A DNA stretch of 64,000 nt from Weissella thailandensis (GTDB taxonomy: Bacteria; Bacillota; Bacilli; Lactobacillales; Lactobacillaceae). The position numbers and the translations under genes are program-made. Numbering within the stretch: position 1 is the first letter of the stretch; every line of letters starts with the position of its first letter. The notes under the pieces are model-generated. The model saw only the letters and a program-made list of their open reading frames with translations, made no database searches and was not told where the DNA came from. The stretch covers positions 1 through 64,000 of the forward strand of contig NZ_BJEC01000008.1 in NCBI RefSeq assembly GCF_005405465.1, in the 5' to 3' direction. Of the stretch, positions 27,381 through 36,404 are shown piece by piece.

Positions 27381-28352
27381 ATGCTATCAACCTTTTTCAT
27401 CTCACTAAATAGTGTCTTGATTATTATTACTGTTATTATTATCGGCTTCTTAATTGGTAAATCAAGAATTGTTAGCCCAAATTTCATTAATGATGTATCG
27501 ACAATCGTTGTGAATGTTGCCCTACCTATTTCGGTATTTATTTCTGCGCAAAACTATATCACAAGGCAAAATTTTAGTACACTTTTGATTGGTTTCATTC
27601 TATCCATGATATCAATTGGTACTTGTTTTCTGATTGCTATTCCTATCGGACGTGCATTACATTTACAGAAAGATCGCAAAAGTCTATTTACCAACGCCTT
27701 CGTTAATGCCAACACCTTGTTCGTTGGATTACCTTTAAATATCGCTTTGTTCGGTAATAAAAGTTTACCCTACTTCCTAGCTTATTTTGTGGCCAACACG
27801 ATTACGACCTGGGGAATCGGGGTAAAATTAATTTACAAGGATAACCCGGACGCAATTGCCAACTATCCAACGAGTCTCTGGCGACGTTTCATCAACTTTT
27901 TCACGCCGCCAATGTGGGGATTTGTTATCGGAATTATCTGTTTCTTCGTTAATATAAAATTACCGGTAGACGGCTTTTTATATCAATCATTTAACTACGT
28001 TGCTAATACAGTTACCCCACTATCATTAATTTTCCTTGGTTTACAATTAGCAAAAACAAAACTGGCAGCCATGAAGGTTGAAAAGATCGACCTAATTGCC
28101 CAATTCGGAAAATTTATTATGGCACCATTAATGATGTCACTGGTATTATGGGTCAATCAATTACTTGGTTGGGTCACTTTACCAGACTTATTTACCAAAA
28201 CATTGTTGATTCAATCAATCACACCCATGTTAACGGTCCTACCAATGTTAGCTGAGCAAAATAATATGGACGTTGAATTTTCAACCCGTGTTTTAACCGA
28301 AAGTATTTTCATCTTCCCATTTGCGGTCGTACTGATTATGCTCGTTATTTAA
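27381..28352 (+). CDS. AEC-family transporter (malate permease/auxin efflux carrier type)
   Basis: A 323-residue integral membrane protein with about 10 hydrophobic segments in two halves (residues about 7-165 and 175-323), the AEC fold. Family members in lactic acid bacteria move malate or other organic anions (MleP type). No malolactic enzyme gene lies nearby, so the substrate is open. A strong AAGGAG site precedes the ATG. Two inverted repeats upstream suggest regulation by an unidentified factor. Confidence 0.88.
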   Translation: MLSTFFISLNSVLIIITVIIIGFLIGKSRIVSPNFINDVSTIVVNVALPISVFISAQNYITRQNFSTLLIGFILSMISIGTCFLIAIPIGRALHLQKDRKSLFTNAFVNANTLFVGLPLNIALFGNKSLPYFLAYFVANTITTWGIGVKLIYKDNPDAIANYPTSLWRRFINFFTPPMWGFVIGIICFFVNIKLPVDGFLYQSFNYVANTVTPLSLIFLGLQLAKTKLAAMKVEKIDLIAQFGKFIMAPLMMSLVLWVNQLLGWVTLPDLFTKTLLIQSITPMLTVLPMLAEQNNMDVEFSTRVLTESIFIFPFAVVLIMLVI

Positions 28353-28363
28353 CACTAACTATC

Positions 28364-28403
28364 AATAGAACCGCCAGTCTCACAAGAGATTGGCGGTTCT
28401 ATT
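28364..28403. terminator. Bidirectional terminator after AEC transporter
   Basis: An 18-base stem (28364-28381 with 28386-28403; starts AATAGAACCGCCAG) with one G-U pair and a 4-base loop, between two convergent genes. Confidence 0.85.
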
Positions 28404-28426
28404 TATCTACCAACATGTATTAGTTC

Positions 28427-28909
28427 TCAAACTGACAGCACAAAGAAATAATCCATCTCTGAATGTTCTGCCTGTTTTAATGGCGCTGTCAATTCGGTGA
28501 AGCCATATGCTCGATAAACATATAGTGCTGATTCAAGTTTATGATGCGTTTCAAGATAAACTTGCTGATAACCAGCTTCCTTTGCAAATTGCATCACTTT
28601 ATCCAGTAATTGGTAGCTTAAATGATGACCTTGCGCTTTTTCAGCCACATACAATTTCTGCAATTCAGCCACTTTATTTTGTGAATCATAAGTTGCTATC
28701 CCGGCACCACCGACTACCTCCTGCTGATCATTGAGCGCAACGAAATATTGACGCGCTTTACTTGCTTGATAAAAATCACTCAAATGCGCAAGCTCCGGAT
28801 CAAAATAAGCAGTACCCGGTATATCTAGTTGATAGGATTTTAACAATTCCTGAATCAACTGTTTCAAATATGGATCGTCATTTTTTTGAATGGGTCTAAT
28901 CGTTATCAC
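28427..28909 (-). CDS. GNAT-family N-acetyltransferase
   Basis: A 160-residue acetyl-CoA-dependent transferase. The core is VVGGAGIATY, then VAELQKLYVAEKAQGHHLSYQLLDKVM (the acetyl-CoA loop, about residues 86-112), then the YLETHHKLESALYVYRAYGF motif. The start is a GTG with GGAGG 7 bases upstream. The substrate is unknown. It may be co-transcribed with the YbaK-domain gene upstream, with a gap of about 36 bases. Confidence 0.88.
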   Translation of the reverse strand: MITIRPIQKNDDPYLKQLIQELLKSYQLDIPGTAYFDPELAHLSDFYQASKARQYFVALNDQQEVVGGAGIATYDSQNKVAELQKLYVAEKAQGHHLSYQLLDKVMQFAKEAGYQQVYLETHHKLESALYVYRAYGFTELTAPLKQAEHSEMDYFFVLSV

Positions 28910-28945
28910 CTACAAACCTCCAATCCCTGATACTGCCAAAATCAT

Positions 28946-29434
28946 CTAATCTTCAGCAGCTTCATCCTGCCAACCTTTGCATACGTTGATCCAACGTTCA
29001 GCCTGGGTATACTCGTCTAACTCTGATAATGATAATTCAACAGCGCTATGATCATCCCCCGCAGCTGGATAGACAATTTCAAAACGTTTTAATGAATCAT
29101 CTAAAAAGGTTGTGACACCGTCTTTGGTCACAAACGGGCAAACACCACCTGGTGCGTGTCCGATATAATGCTCAACTTCATCACTATGAATCATTTTGGG
29201 GCGTTTATGAAACTCTTGCTTAAATTGCCGATTATCAACCTTTGCATCCCCCGCCATCACAATCAAAATTGGTTGGTCATCCACTAAAAATGACATGGTT
29301 TTGGCAATATGGGCTGGCTCACAATTTAAAGCATGCGCTGCCTCTAAAACGGTTGCACTAGATTCATCAAACTGTTTCACACGACTTTCCAAACCGACTT
29401 GCTTAAAATACTGATTAACTTTTTCAAAAGCCAA
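28946..29434 (-). CDS. YbaK/ProX-domain aminoacyl-tRNA deacylase-like protein
   Basis: A 162-residue protein of the YbaK/prolyl-tRNA editing domain family. Its members hydrolyse mischarged tRNA-Pro in trans. Key features are AKTMSFLVDDQPILIVMAGD, then the DNRQFKQ and GHAPGGVCPF motifs. The start is a TTG with GGGGGG 8 bases upstream. A second YbaK-family protein is encoded at 46825. Which mischarged amino acid it clears is not evident. Confidence 0.87.
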   Translation of the reverse strand: MAFEKVNQYFKQVGLESRVKQFDESSATVLEAAHALNCEPAHIAKTMSFLVDDQPILIVMAGDAKVDNRQFKQEFHKRPKMIHSDEVEHYIGHAPGGVCPFVTKDGVTTFLDDSLKRFEIVYPAAGDDHSAVELSLSELDEYTQAERWINVCKGWQDEAAED

Positions 29435-29505
29435 AATACTACCCCCCTACATATAAATAGTCATCAGTTTAGACTACCTAGATTAATTAGTAAAATAAAA
29501 GCCTT

Positions 29506-30464
29506 TTATATTGACGACACTTGCCCCGTGCGCCGAATAAATTCAGACGACACTGGGATATGCTGTACTTTTTTATTGATGACCAAATCAACTGCATTTT
29601 TACCAACTTCGTCATAATGGTGATCAATCGTTGATATATTCATTAATCGACTGACCACTTCATTTTTTTGTCCAACTATTGTTGGTATCGGTTGCTGCTG
29701 ATTACGATAATATTGAAAAATCCCCGCCGCAATATTGTCACTATTAGCAAAAATAAAATCTGACGGTTTTGGTAACGACAAAAAATACTCAGCTGCCTGA
29801 TAACCATCTTCATATCCCAAAACACCCGTTACCGTATATTCAGTTTTTGGTTTTTGATGAAAGACTTGTTCATAACAATCGACGGCTGCTTGTGTTGTCG
29901 GACTATGGTCATAATCACGATTCAAAGTTAACGCAATACCTTGAAAATTTCCTTTTTTGCCAATTCAAAAACATCATCATATGTTTTATTGCGCACCGAA
30001 TAAGTAGCAGCCAATGGCACATCGCCAAGATTACGACAACAGACAATAGGACCATATTTTTGATACGATAACATCGTTTCAAGTGAAACCGTGTGGGATG
30101 TAAATATCAAACCATCATATCTTTTTTGATGGAGTTGTTCTAAATATTGCCGTTCTAATTCAGCATCATAATTGGTTTTTAATGCAATCACACTGTAACC
30201 AGCATTAAATGCTGCTTTTGTAATACTCGCAAATAATTGTGAAAAATAAGAATACTCAAAAAAAGGCACGACGACACCAATTGTTTTTGTGCGTCCAGTA
30301 CTTAAATAACGAGCAATGGTGTTTGGTACGTAATCGACCTTTTCAACAACTCGTTGGATGGCCTGTGCTGCATTCGTTGAAACATAGCGATTTTTGTTAA
30401 TATATCGTGATACGGTGGCCACTGAATACCCTGACAACCGTGCAATATCTTTAATATTAGCCAT
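29506..30464 (-). pseudogene. LacI-family transcriptional regulator, frameshifted
   Basis: The N-terminal part (178 codons from 30464) has a LacI helix-turn-helix (IKDIARLSGYSVATVSRYIN) and the first half of a periplasmic-binding-like sensor. Translation stops at 29928, but the sensor domain continues in another frame to 29506 (GYEDGYQAAEYFLSL, then the ISTIDHHYDEVGK motif). The break falls at an A6 tract on the minus strand (near 29952-29957). One extra A would restore ELAKKGNFQGIALTLNRDYD. Joined length is about 318 residues, normal for LacI. It sits 21 bases after the HAD gene. Confidence 0.85.
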
Positions 30465-30485
30465 ATGCTTCCCCTTACCTATTTT

Positions 30486-31298
30486 TTATGGCTGATGCAA
30501 TAAAAAGTGCTCAATACCGTAAGCAACCCCATTCGCCACGTTAGTTTTTGTGACATAGGTTGCTGATTGCTGCACTGACATTGGCGCATTCCCCATGGCA
30601 ATCGATGTCCCAACTTTATAAAACATTGATAAATCATTTTGCCCATCACCAAAAGCGGCTGTCTCCGCTTGCAATAGTTGTTCGCGAGCAATAATGTATG
30701 AAACACCGAAGGCTTTTTCCGCAATGTCACTCGTAATCTCTAAATGACTGGCATCTGATTGTTGTACATTAATTCCTGGTAAATCTAAATTCAGAATTGC
30801 TTGCTGAATCATATCCAATTTTGTTTCACTCAGATCAATCAACATAATTTTAAAAATACCATTTTGACCCTGCAGCGCAGCTTCTGATAAAGCTGCATAT
30901 CGTGGAACTACCCCTGTAAATAATACCTCACGATCAATTTCTGCCGAGGCGTGATCGGCCAGCCAACTATCTTGCGTATAATAACTCAGGCTGACCGCTG
31001 GAAACATTTCGGCTAACCAATGAATTAACTTAATACTAGTGGCTGCTTCAATTGGATATGCTTGTAACACATGCATATCCCCCTCATCCATTTGATAAAT
31101 CAAACCACCATTAAAAGCTACTTGTGGTGCCTGTAATCCCAAATCATGGATTGCAAAAGTCATTTCCTGCGGTGCACGGGCTGAAACCAAGGTCACTGGT
31201 ATTTGCGAATTTTTAATGGCTGCAACCGTATCTTTAGTTACGACCCCTTTATCATCTAGTAACGTACCATCCATATCTAAAAAAATCTGTTTAATCAT
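30486..31298 (-). CDS. Cof-type HAD-superfamily phosphatase
   Basis: A 270-residue HAD hydrolase of the Cof/YidA type, acting on small phosphorylated metabolites. Motif I FLDMDGTLLDD is at residues 5-15, motif II TLVSARAP follows, and motif IV AFGDGQNDLSM is near residue 215. The ATG at 31298 has a GGGGGAG site; the upstream in-frame extension is not supported. It is immediately upstream of the broken lacI-like gene and probably in one transcript with it, so the pair may once have served sugar phosphate metabolism. Confidence 0.88.
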   Translation of the reverse strand: MIKQIFLDMDGTLLDDKGVVTKDTVAAIKNSQIPVTLVSARAPQEMTFAIHDLGLQAPQVAFNGGLIYQMDEGDMHVLQAYPIEAATSIKLIHWLAEMFPAVSLSYYTQDSWLADHASAEIDREVLFTGVVPRYAALSEAALQGQNGIFKIMLIDLSETKLDMIQQAILNLDLPGINVQQSDASHLEITSDIAEKAFGVSYIIAREQLLQAETAAFGDGQNDLSMFYKVGTSIAMGNAPMSVQQSATYVTKTNVANGVAYGIEHFLLHQP

Positions 31299-31489
31299 TC
31301 GGTTCTCCCCCACCTCAAATAATTCTTGCACTTATTTTAACCTATAAAATCATCTTAATGTTAAAAACAAATGAAATTATGGCAATATTTAAACGATTAT
31401 ACATGTTACAATACCTGACATACACACTTCATTATTTTCAGTAAAAGCTTATACTAAATCATACGGCCAATATTGGGGAGGAGAACAAA

Positions 31490-31987
31490 ATGTCGATACA
31501 CTTTAAATTCGCTGAAAAAGATGATTTACCAAAAATTGTGGCTATTTATAATCAAGTCATTAAGCTTAAAAACGTGACTGCCGATTTAGCCCCTATTTCA
31601 GTATCAGATCGTGAAACGTGGTTTGCTAATTCATCCCATGATAAATATCCGATTTGGATAATCACCGACGATAATAAAATCGTTGGTTGGTGTAGCTTTG
31701 AACCATTCTATGGCCGAGCAGCGTACCAGCATACCACTGAAGTTAGCATTTATATTGATGAAGCTACTCGTGGTAACCACATTGGTACCCAAACCATTCA
31801 GTTTTTGGCAACCCAACTGAAGCAACGTCATCTACAAAACATTGTTGCTTATGTTTTTAAACAAAACAATCCTAGTATGACCTTATTCAAAAAACAAGGT
31901 TTTGAACAATGGGGGCTATTACCACAAGTCGCTGAAATCGATGGTAATCATCTTGATTTAGCAATATTAGGCAAACATTTTGACTAA
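31490..31987 (+). CDS. GNAT acetyltransferase, phosphinothricin acetyltransferase-like
   Basis: A 165-residue GNAT protein. The sequence order IYNQVIKLKNVTADL, WCSFEPFYGRAAYQHTTEVS, IYIDEATRGNHIGTQTIQFL and FKKQGFEQWG follows the PAT/MnaT subgroup. That subgroup acetylates amino-acid analogues such as methionine sulfone or sulfoximine. A GAGGAG site precedes the ATG. It is monocistronic; the physiological substrate is not known. Confidence 0.86.
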   Translation: MSIHFKFAEKDDLPKIVAIYNQVIKLKNVTADLAPISVSDRETWFANSSHDKYPIWIITDDNKIVGWCSFEPFYGRAAYQHTTEVSIYIDEATRGNHIGTQTIQFLATQLKQRHLQNIVAYVFKQNNPSMTLFKKQGFEQWGLLPQVAEIDGNHLDLAILGKHFD

Positions 31988-32000
31988 TTTATTAATAACA

Positions 32001-32040
32001 AAAAAAGATTGGAACAAAAGAAAATGTTCCAATCTTTTTT
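32001..32040. terminator. Bidirectional terminator, GNAT gene and QorB-like gene
   Basis: Stem GATTGGAACA (32007-32016) with TGTTCCAATC (32025-32034), flanked by A6 and T6 that extend the pairing. The plus-side tail ACTAAAAATATATTAAT is shared with other terminators here. Confidence 0.9.
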
Positions 32041-32075
32041 ATACTAAAAATATATTAATCATTAGCCCGTAAGCT

Positions 32076-32939
32076 TTATTTTTCTAGTAATTGTTGCACT
32101 GATTCTTCAACAGATAGGAATGATCGACCCAGATACTTTTCAATATCACTAGGTTCAACCGCTAGGCTACCACTCTTAACAATTGATTGTGAACCAGCTA
32201 CCATATCAGCAACCTTTTGGGGCATTCCTGCATTGTCCTGCAAAAATTGTGATGCTGTTGCGACATCAGCATCAACAACTTCCAACTCTGAGCCCGTGGC
32301 AGATTCCACTGCTGTCGCTAATTGCTGATAGGTCATTAATGGATTACCCACTTCTAAGACCGCTGGGAAATCGAATTTACCAGATACGGCACGTGCACCT
32401 AATTTAGCCAGTTCGCTACGTAACGTCCAACCAGCTTTACCTTCACCACCTGCATGCACAAACTTACCAGACTTTAATGCACTCTGAATAAGGGGCAATT
32501 CATTTTCCAGATACCAATTATTACGTAAGAACGTATGTGAAATACCTGATTCAATAATTGCTTGCTCAGTATAGGCGTGTTCCTCAGCCAACGGACTAGT
32601 TGATGTATCGGCCTTATTAAAGCTAGTATAAGCAATGTATGATACACCCGTTTTCTTAGCTGCATCAACAACATTTTGATGCTGTGGCTTACGTGAACCA
32701 ACTTCGCTACCCGAAACAAACAATAATCTATCGATACCCGCGAAGGCTTTTTCTAATGACTCTGGATCATCATAAGATGCAATTCTAACCTGAAATCCTT
32801 TTTCTCGTAGCGTAGCCGCCTTTTCTTCACTTCTAGCTAAAGCAAAAATTTCATCTTGTGGTACTAAAGTCTTTAATTCCTCTAAAGCGGCTGAGCCATA
32901 ACCTCCTGTTGCGCCAGTTACTAAAATAGTCATAGACAT
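32076..32939 (-). CDS. NAD(P)-binding NmrA/QorB-like oxidoreductase
   Basis: A 287-residue atypical short-chain dehydrogenase of the NmrA-like/QorB group. The nucleotide-binding motif VTGATGGYGSAAL starts at residue 7. LLFVSGSEVG and IAYTSFNKAD follow, and YLENELPL sits where QorB-like proteins bind quinones. QorB reduces quinones with NADPH; that activity here is inference. It is transcribed in the same direction as the redox operon upstream but separated by about 158 bases. Confidence 0.85.
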   Translation of the reverse strand: MSMTILVTGATGGYGSAALEELKTLVPQDEIFALARSEEKAATLREKGFQVRIASYDDPESLEKAFAGIDRLLFVSGSEVGSRKPQHQNVVDAAKKTGVSYIAYTSFNKADTSTSPLAEEHAYTEQAIIESGISHTFLRNNWYLENELPLIQSALKSGKFVHAGGEGKAGWTLRSELAKLGARAVSGKFDFPAVLEVGNPLMTYQQLATAVESATGSELEVVDADVATASQFLQDNAGMPQKVADMVAGSQSIVKSGSLAVEPSDIEKYLGRSFLSVEESVQQLLEK

Positions 32940-33097
32940 AGTTCCTTTCTAATTTTGTATAACATTAAATATGCTTACTTTTTATAAGTTTATCGTAAAA
33001 CACTATCAGTGATTAGTCAATTTTAGTTTTTACTAGTAATAGACGTAAATTAATCTATCTGCTAAATAAAATTGAACATATTAAATCTAACAATTTA

Positions 33098-33852
33098 TTA
33101 ATCAGCAGTTGGATAATCTGTATAACCAACCGCACCATTATTCACATAAATCGTCTCAGGATTAGGCTTATTCAATGGTATTTTATTCTTTAATCTTGCT
33201 ACCAAATCTGGATTTGCCAACGCATAATTACCAACAGAAACTAAATCAGCAACATGATTATCCAAATCAACGGTCAACTTTTCTAACGACCGGTTTGCAC
33301 GATTAACCATCAATGGGCCATCCCAATCCAACCGAACCTGATTAAGTATATCCTCATGACCAACATGCATCATATGCAAGTACGCTAAATGAAATTCATT
33401 CAATTGACTGACTAATGCGTGATATAACTCCGCAGCATGTTCACCTTCATTAACGCCACCTAATAAATTCAATGGTGAAACACGGAACCCCGTGTGCTCA
33501 GATCCAATTTCTTCAACCACTACTTGTGTTACCTCAATGGCAAAACGTATACGATTTGCTATTGATCCACCATATTCATCTGCACGTTGATTAGAATTTG
33601 CACCTAAGAATTGATGAATGAGATACCCATTAGCACCATGGATTTCGACACCATCAGCCCCCGCTTCAATGGCCATTGCTGCTGCATGTCGGTAATCATC
33701 AATCCCATGGTTGCGCGTTGTGCATAATATTCAGCTGCCAATGGGCCCGGTTCACCACTATCCAAGGCTCGGCTTCTAGTCATAGGTGCCATAACCAGAC
33801 GATTATTTAAAACACTGTCACCAATTTTTACTGACGTCCATAATTCTGTCAT
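33098..33852 (-). pseudogene. Old Yellow Enzyme-type NADH:flavin oxidoreductase, internally deleted
   Basis: The N-terminal frame (from 33852) starts like an OYE flavoprotein ([27 protein letters not shown]) but then leaves frame. The second frame supplies the C-terminal half ([34 protein letters not shown]). Normal OYEs have about 350 residues; the joined pieces lack roughly 120-130 residues between the N-terminal barrel strands and the GVEIHGANG motif. The junction lies near 33690-33700 (minus strand GATGATTACCGACATGCAGC). This is a true deletion with a frame change, not a single-base error. It follows the SDR gene by 17 bases in the TetR-controlled operon. Confidence 0.85.
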
Positions 33853-33869
33853 AGTCTGTCTCTCCTTTT

Positions 33870-34619
33870 TTACTGTCTTCCTGCTAATGTACCGCCATCT
33901 AACACAATCTCAGAACCTGTTGTATAAGATGCTTCATCTGAAGCAAGATATGTGACTGCCTTAGCAACATCTTCGGGTTCCCCAATAGCCGGAATAACAT
34001 CGTCTGAAGCTTGTAAAACCTTTTTAAGATCATCAGACACAATATCCGTACCAACTAAGCCAGGATGAACAGAATTTACCCGAATTTGTTTACTTGTTTT
34101 AACTGCCTCAACCGCAGCTGCTTTGGTCAATAACCGCGTCCCCGCTTTAGAAGCCGCGTAACTACCTACACCAGGCATCGGTGTAATAATTCCCAATACA
34201 GAAGAAACGTTAACAATGCTACCTTTGCCCATTCTATTCATGGCTTCACGAACACCTATGAAAGTACCAGTTAGATTAATATCCATGACTTGCTGCCATT
34301 CATCTAAACTAGTATCAGCAATGAGCTTATTTGCCCCGCCAATTCCCGCATTATTAACTAAAATATCCCAATGACCAAAAGTGGCTAGAGTAGTATCAAC
34401 GACCTTTTGCCAATCCGTTTCTTCACTAACGTCTTGTTTTAAGTACAGTACCTCACCTTGCTGACCTAATTCTTCTGCCACTTGTTCGCCAACTGTTTCT
34501 CGACGACCGGTTACAACCACTGTCGCTCCCTCAGCCAAGAAATCTTGCGCGATTGCCTTACCAATTCCTGAAATACCGCCTGTCACAATGGCAACTTTAT
34601 TTGCTAAACGATTTACCAT
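33870..34619 (-). CDS. Short-chain dehydrogenase/reductase
   Basis: A 249-residue classical SDR. The cofactor motif TGGISGIGKA starts at about residue 14, NNAG follows near residue 88, and the catalytic Ser and YxxxK are in NVSSVLGIITPMPGVGSYAASKAG (NVSSVLG and GSYAASKAG). The C-terminus is conserved (YTTGSEIVLDGG). Members reduce ketones or oxidise alcohols; the substrate is unknown. AAAGGAG precedes the start. It lies 15 bases after the quinone oxidoreductase gene, so the two are co-transcribed. Confidence 0.9.
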   Translation of the reverse strand: MVNRLANKVAIVTGGISGIGKAIAQDFLAEGATVVVTGRRETVGEQVAEELGQQGEVLYLKQDVSEETDWQKVVDTTLATFGHWDILVNNAGIGGANKLIADTSLDEWQQVMDINLTGTFIGVREAMNRMGKGSIVNVSSVLGIITPMPGVGSYAASKAGTRLLTKAAAVEAVKTSKQIRVNSVHPGLVGTDIVSDDLKKVLQASDDVIPAIGEPEDVAKAVTYLASDEASYTTGSEIVLDGGTLAGRQ

Positions 34620-34634
34620 GAATACTATCTCCTT

Positions 34635-35636
34635 TTAAAATTTAATCAGAACTTTTCCAGTTGTTTTCCCATGATTAACTAAATCAAGTGCTCTATTAAT
34701 TTCATCCAATGAAAAACTTTGGGAATCAATAGCCGGGACAATATTATTCTTTTCAATAATTTTTGTAATTTGTGCCAATTGCGCACCATCACTTCTAACA
34801 AAAATGAAGTGATACTCAATATTTGCTTTCTTAGCTTTACGATCAAACTTTGCACCTGCTAAAGAAAATAATCCCTTCTTAAAACCCGTAATACCACGAT
34901 CGTTTGCAAATCGTTTATTGGGACCTGTTCTTAACGATAATAAGCGACCACCGGGCTTGATGATTGATAATTCATGCTCAAATTCATTTGGCCCTAAAGT
35001 ATCAATCACATAATCAATATCTGATAGCATTTCCCAATAATTTTCAGTACGAAAATCTAAATATTGATCCGCCCCTAATGATAGGGTACGATTTCTTGCC
35101 GCTTCATTACCACTAACAATAACTTTCAAACCCATGTCTTTAGCAATAGGTACTGCCATCTGTCCAAACGAGCCTGAGCCACCAGGAATAAAAATCGTTT
35201 GACCAGGTTTTACATTTAATTCTTCATGAAGCCCTTGATATGCTGTTAAACCAGTTAAAGCCGCAGCGGCTCCTGTACTAAAGTCTAAATTTTTAGGTAA
35301 TAATGCAATCGCTGCGCTATCAATAGCTACATACTCTGCAAAAGCACCAATATTTTCTTGGGGCAACCGAGCATAAATGGCATCCCCTTTTTTAAAATTA
35401 GTCACTTTTTTACCAACATGTTCAATAATGCCTGTTAATTCATTTCCCATGGTCAATGGCATATCATAATCTTGAATAAGCTTAACGCTGCCTGTGCCGA
35501 TTAACATTTCAAGTGGATTAACTGCTGCCACTTTCACTCTGACCAAGACTTCATTTGAATTTATTTCTGGTATGGCAATATTATTCACGTCTAATTTAAA
35601 ATTTTCATCATATTTTGCCAGTTGAGCAGCCTTCAT
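34635..35636 (-). CDS. Zinc-independent MDR oxidoreductase (quinone reductase-like)
   Basis: A 333-residue medium-chain dehydrogenase. The N-terminal GroES-like fold (VNPLEMLIGTG, MGNELTGIIEHVGKKV) is followed by a Rossmann domain (FIPGGSGSFGQMAVPIAK). No catalytic-zinc cysteines are present, as expected for the NADPH:quinone/enal reductase branch. It is the first gene of a leftward operon with an SDR and a decayed OYE. It is divergent from a TetR gene, across two matched inverted repeats, suggesting induction by an electrophile or quinone. Confidence 0.88.
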   Translation of the reverse strand: MKAAQLAKYDENFKLDVNNIAIPEINSNEVLVRVKVAAVNPLEMLIGTGSVKLIQDYDMPLTMGNELTGIIEHVGKKVTNFKKGDAIYARLPQENIGAFAEYVAIDSAAIALLPKNLDFSTGAAAALTGLTAYQGLHEELNVKPGQTIFIPGGSGSFGQMAVPIAKDMGLKVIVSGNEAARNRTLSLGADQYLDFRTENYWEMLSDIDYVIDTLGPNEFEHELSIIKPGGRLLSLRTGPNKRFANDRGITGFKKGLFSLAGAKFDRKAKKANIEYHFIFVRSDGAQLAQITKIIEKNNIVPAIDSQSFSLDEINRALDLVNHGKTTGKVLIKF

Positions 35637-35671
35637 ATGCTAACCCCCCATTTCTATTTTCTAACCATCTT

Positions 35672-35697
35672 AGTTACTTTTCATTCAATTTGTAACT
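35672..35697. promoter_or_regulatory. Operator-like inverted repeat A of the redox operon
   Basis: AGTTAC (35672-35677), 14 bases, GTAACT (35692-35697). The same layout recurs 42 bases away at 35714. It is a likely site for the divergent TetR regulator. Confidence 0.5.
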
Positions 35698-35713
35698 AGA
35701 GTGTAAATCACAA

Positions 35714-35739
35714 GGTTACATAAGTCAAATATTGTAACT
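35714..35739. promoter_or_regulatory. Operator-like inverted repeat B of the redox operon
   Basis: GGTTAC (35714-35719), 14 bases, GTAACT (35734-35739). It has the same arm sequence and spacer length as repeat A and is offset by 42 bases (four helical turns), so both would face the same side of DNA. Confidence 0.5.
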
Positions 35740-35803
35740 TAAATTTTTACATGATAAAATGAAGAAGATTTTATGAAAAAATAATTGATTGGAGGAAAGC
35801 TTT

Positions 35804-36364
35804 ATGGAAAGAATGACTAATACAATAATTATCAACACTGCTAGACGATTAATTAAAGAAACAAATACCGCTGAGATTCCACTATCCAAAATCGCCAATG
35901 AATTGGGCGTCACTCATGCAGCTATTTATAAACATTTTAAAAACAAGCAAGCTTTATGGGAGGCCGTTGCAGCCGATTGGTTTGAGCAAACCATCATTAA
36001 CAATGTGCAATTTACGCCAAATAAGTATACAAACCCACAAGATGAGTTACACGATTGGCTATGGGCATTCGTTAACGCCAAAAAAACTGCCTATAATAAC
36101 GATCCGCAAATGTTCATGCTAAACACGTACTATGTTGATAATAATCCGCTTGCCTTACATGATGTTCTAATAAGTGCCTATAAAGTTATTAATCGCATTA
36201 TGGGCTACAATGATGTTAATTTCGAAAAAGCAGAAGCTATATTATCCGCCTTCTCCGTCTTTACTTTGCCTAACTTTAAAGAAACTTGGAATCTGCCAGA
36301 CTATCAACCTCGCTTTGAATTATTATGGCAATTGATACGAGATGGTTTAACAACTTCTGAATAA
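35804..36364 (+). CDS. TetR-family regulator of the redox operon
   Basis: A 186-residue TetR-type repressor. The helix-turn-helix is IPLSKIANELGVTHAAIYKHF at residues about 24-44 (split: IPLSKIANELGV, THAAIYKHFKNK). The ATG at 35804 follows GGAGGAAAGCTTT; an in-frame TTG five codons earlier overlaps that site and is unlikely. The C-terminal half resembles the YbiH/TetR_C group. It is divergent from the MDR-SDR-OYE operon, its likely target. Confidence 0.86.
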   Translation: MERMTNTIIINTARRLIKETNTAEIPLSKIANELGVTHAAIYKHFKNKQALWEAVAADWFEQTIINNVQFTPNKYTNPQDELHDWLWAFVNAKKTAYNNDPQMFMLNTYYVDNNPLALHDVLISAYKVINRIMGYNDVNFEKAEAILSAFSVFTLPNFKETWNLPDYQPRFELLWQLIRDGLTTSE

Positions 36365-36404
36365 TAAAAAACATACAATAATTCGTACAAGGACGGTTCC
36401 TAAA

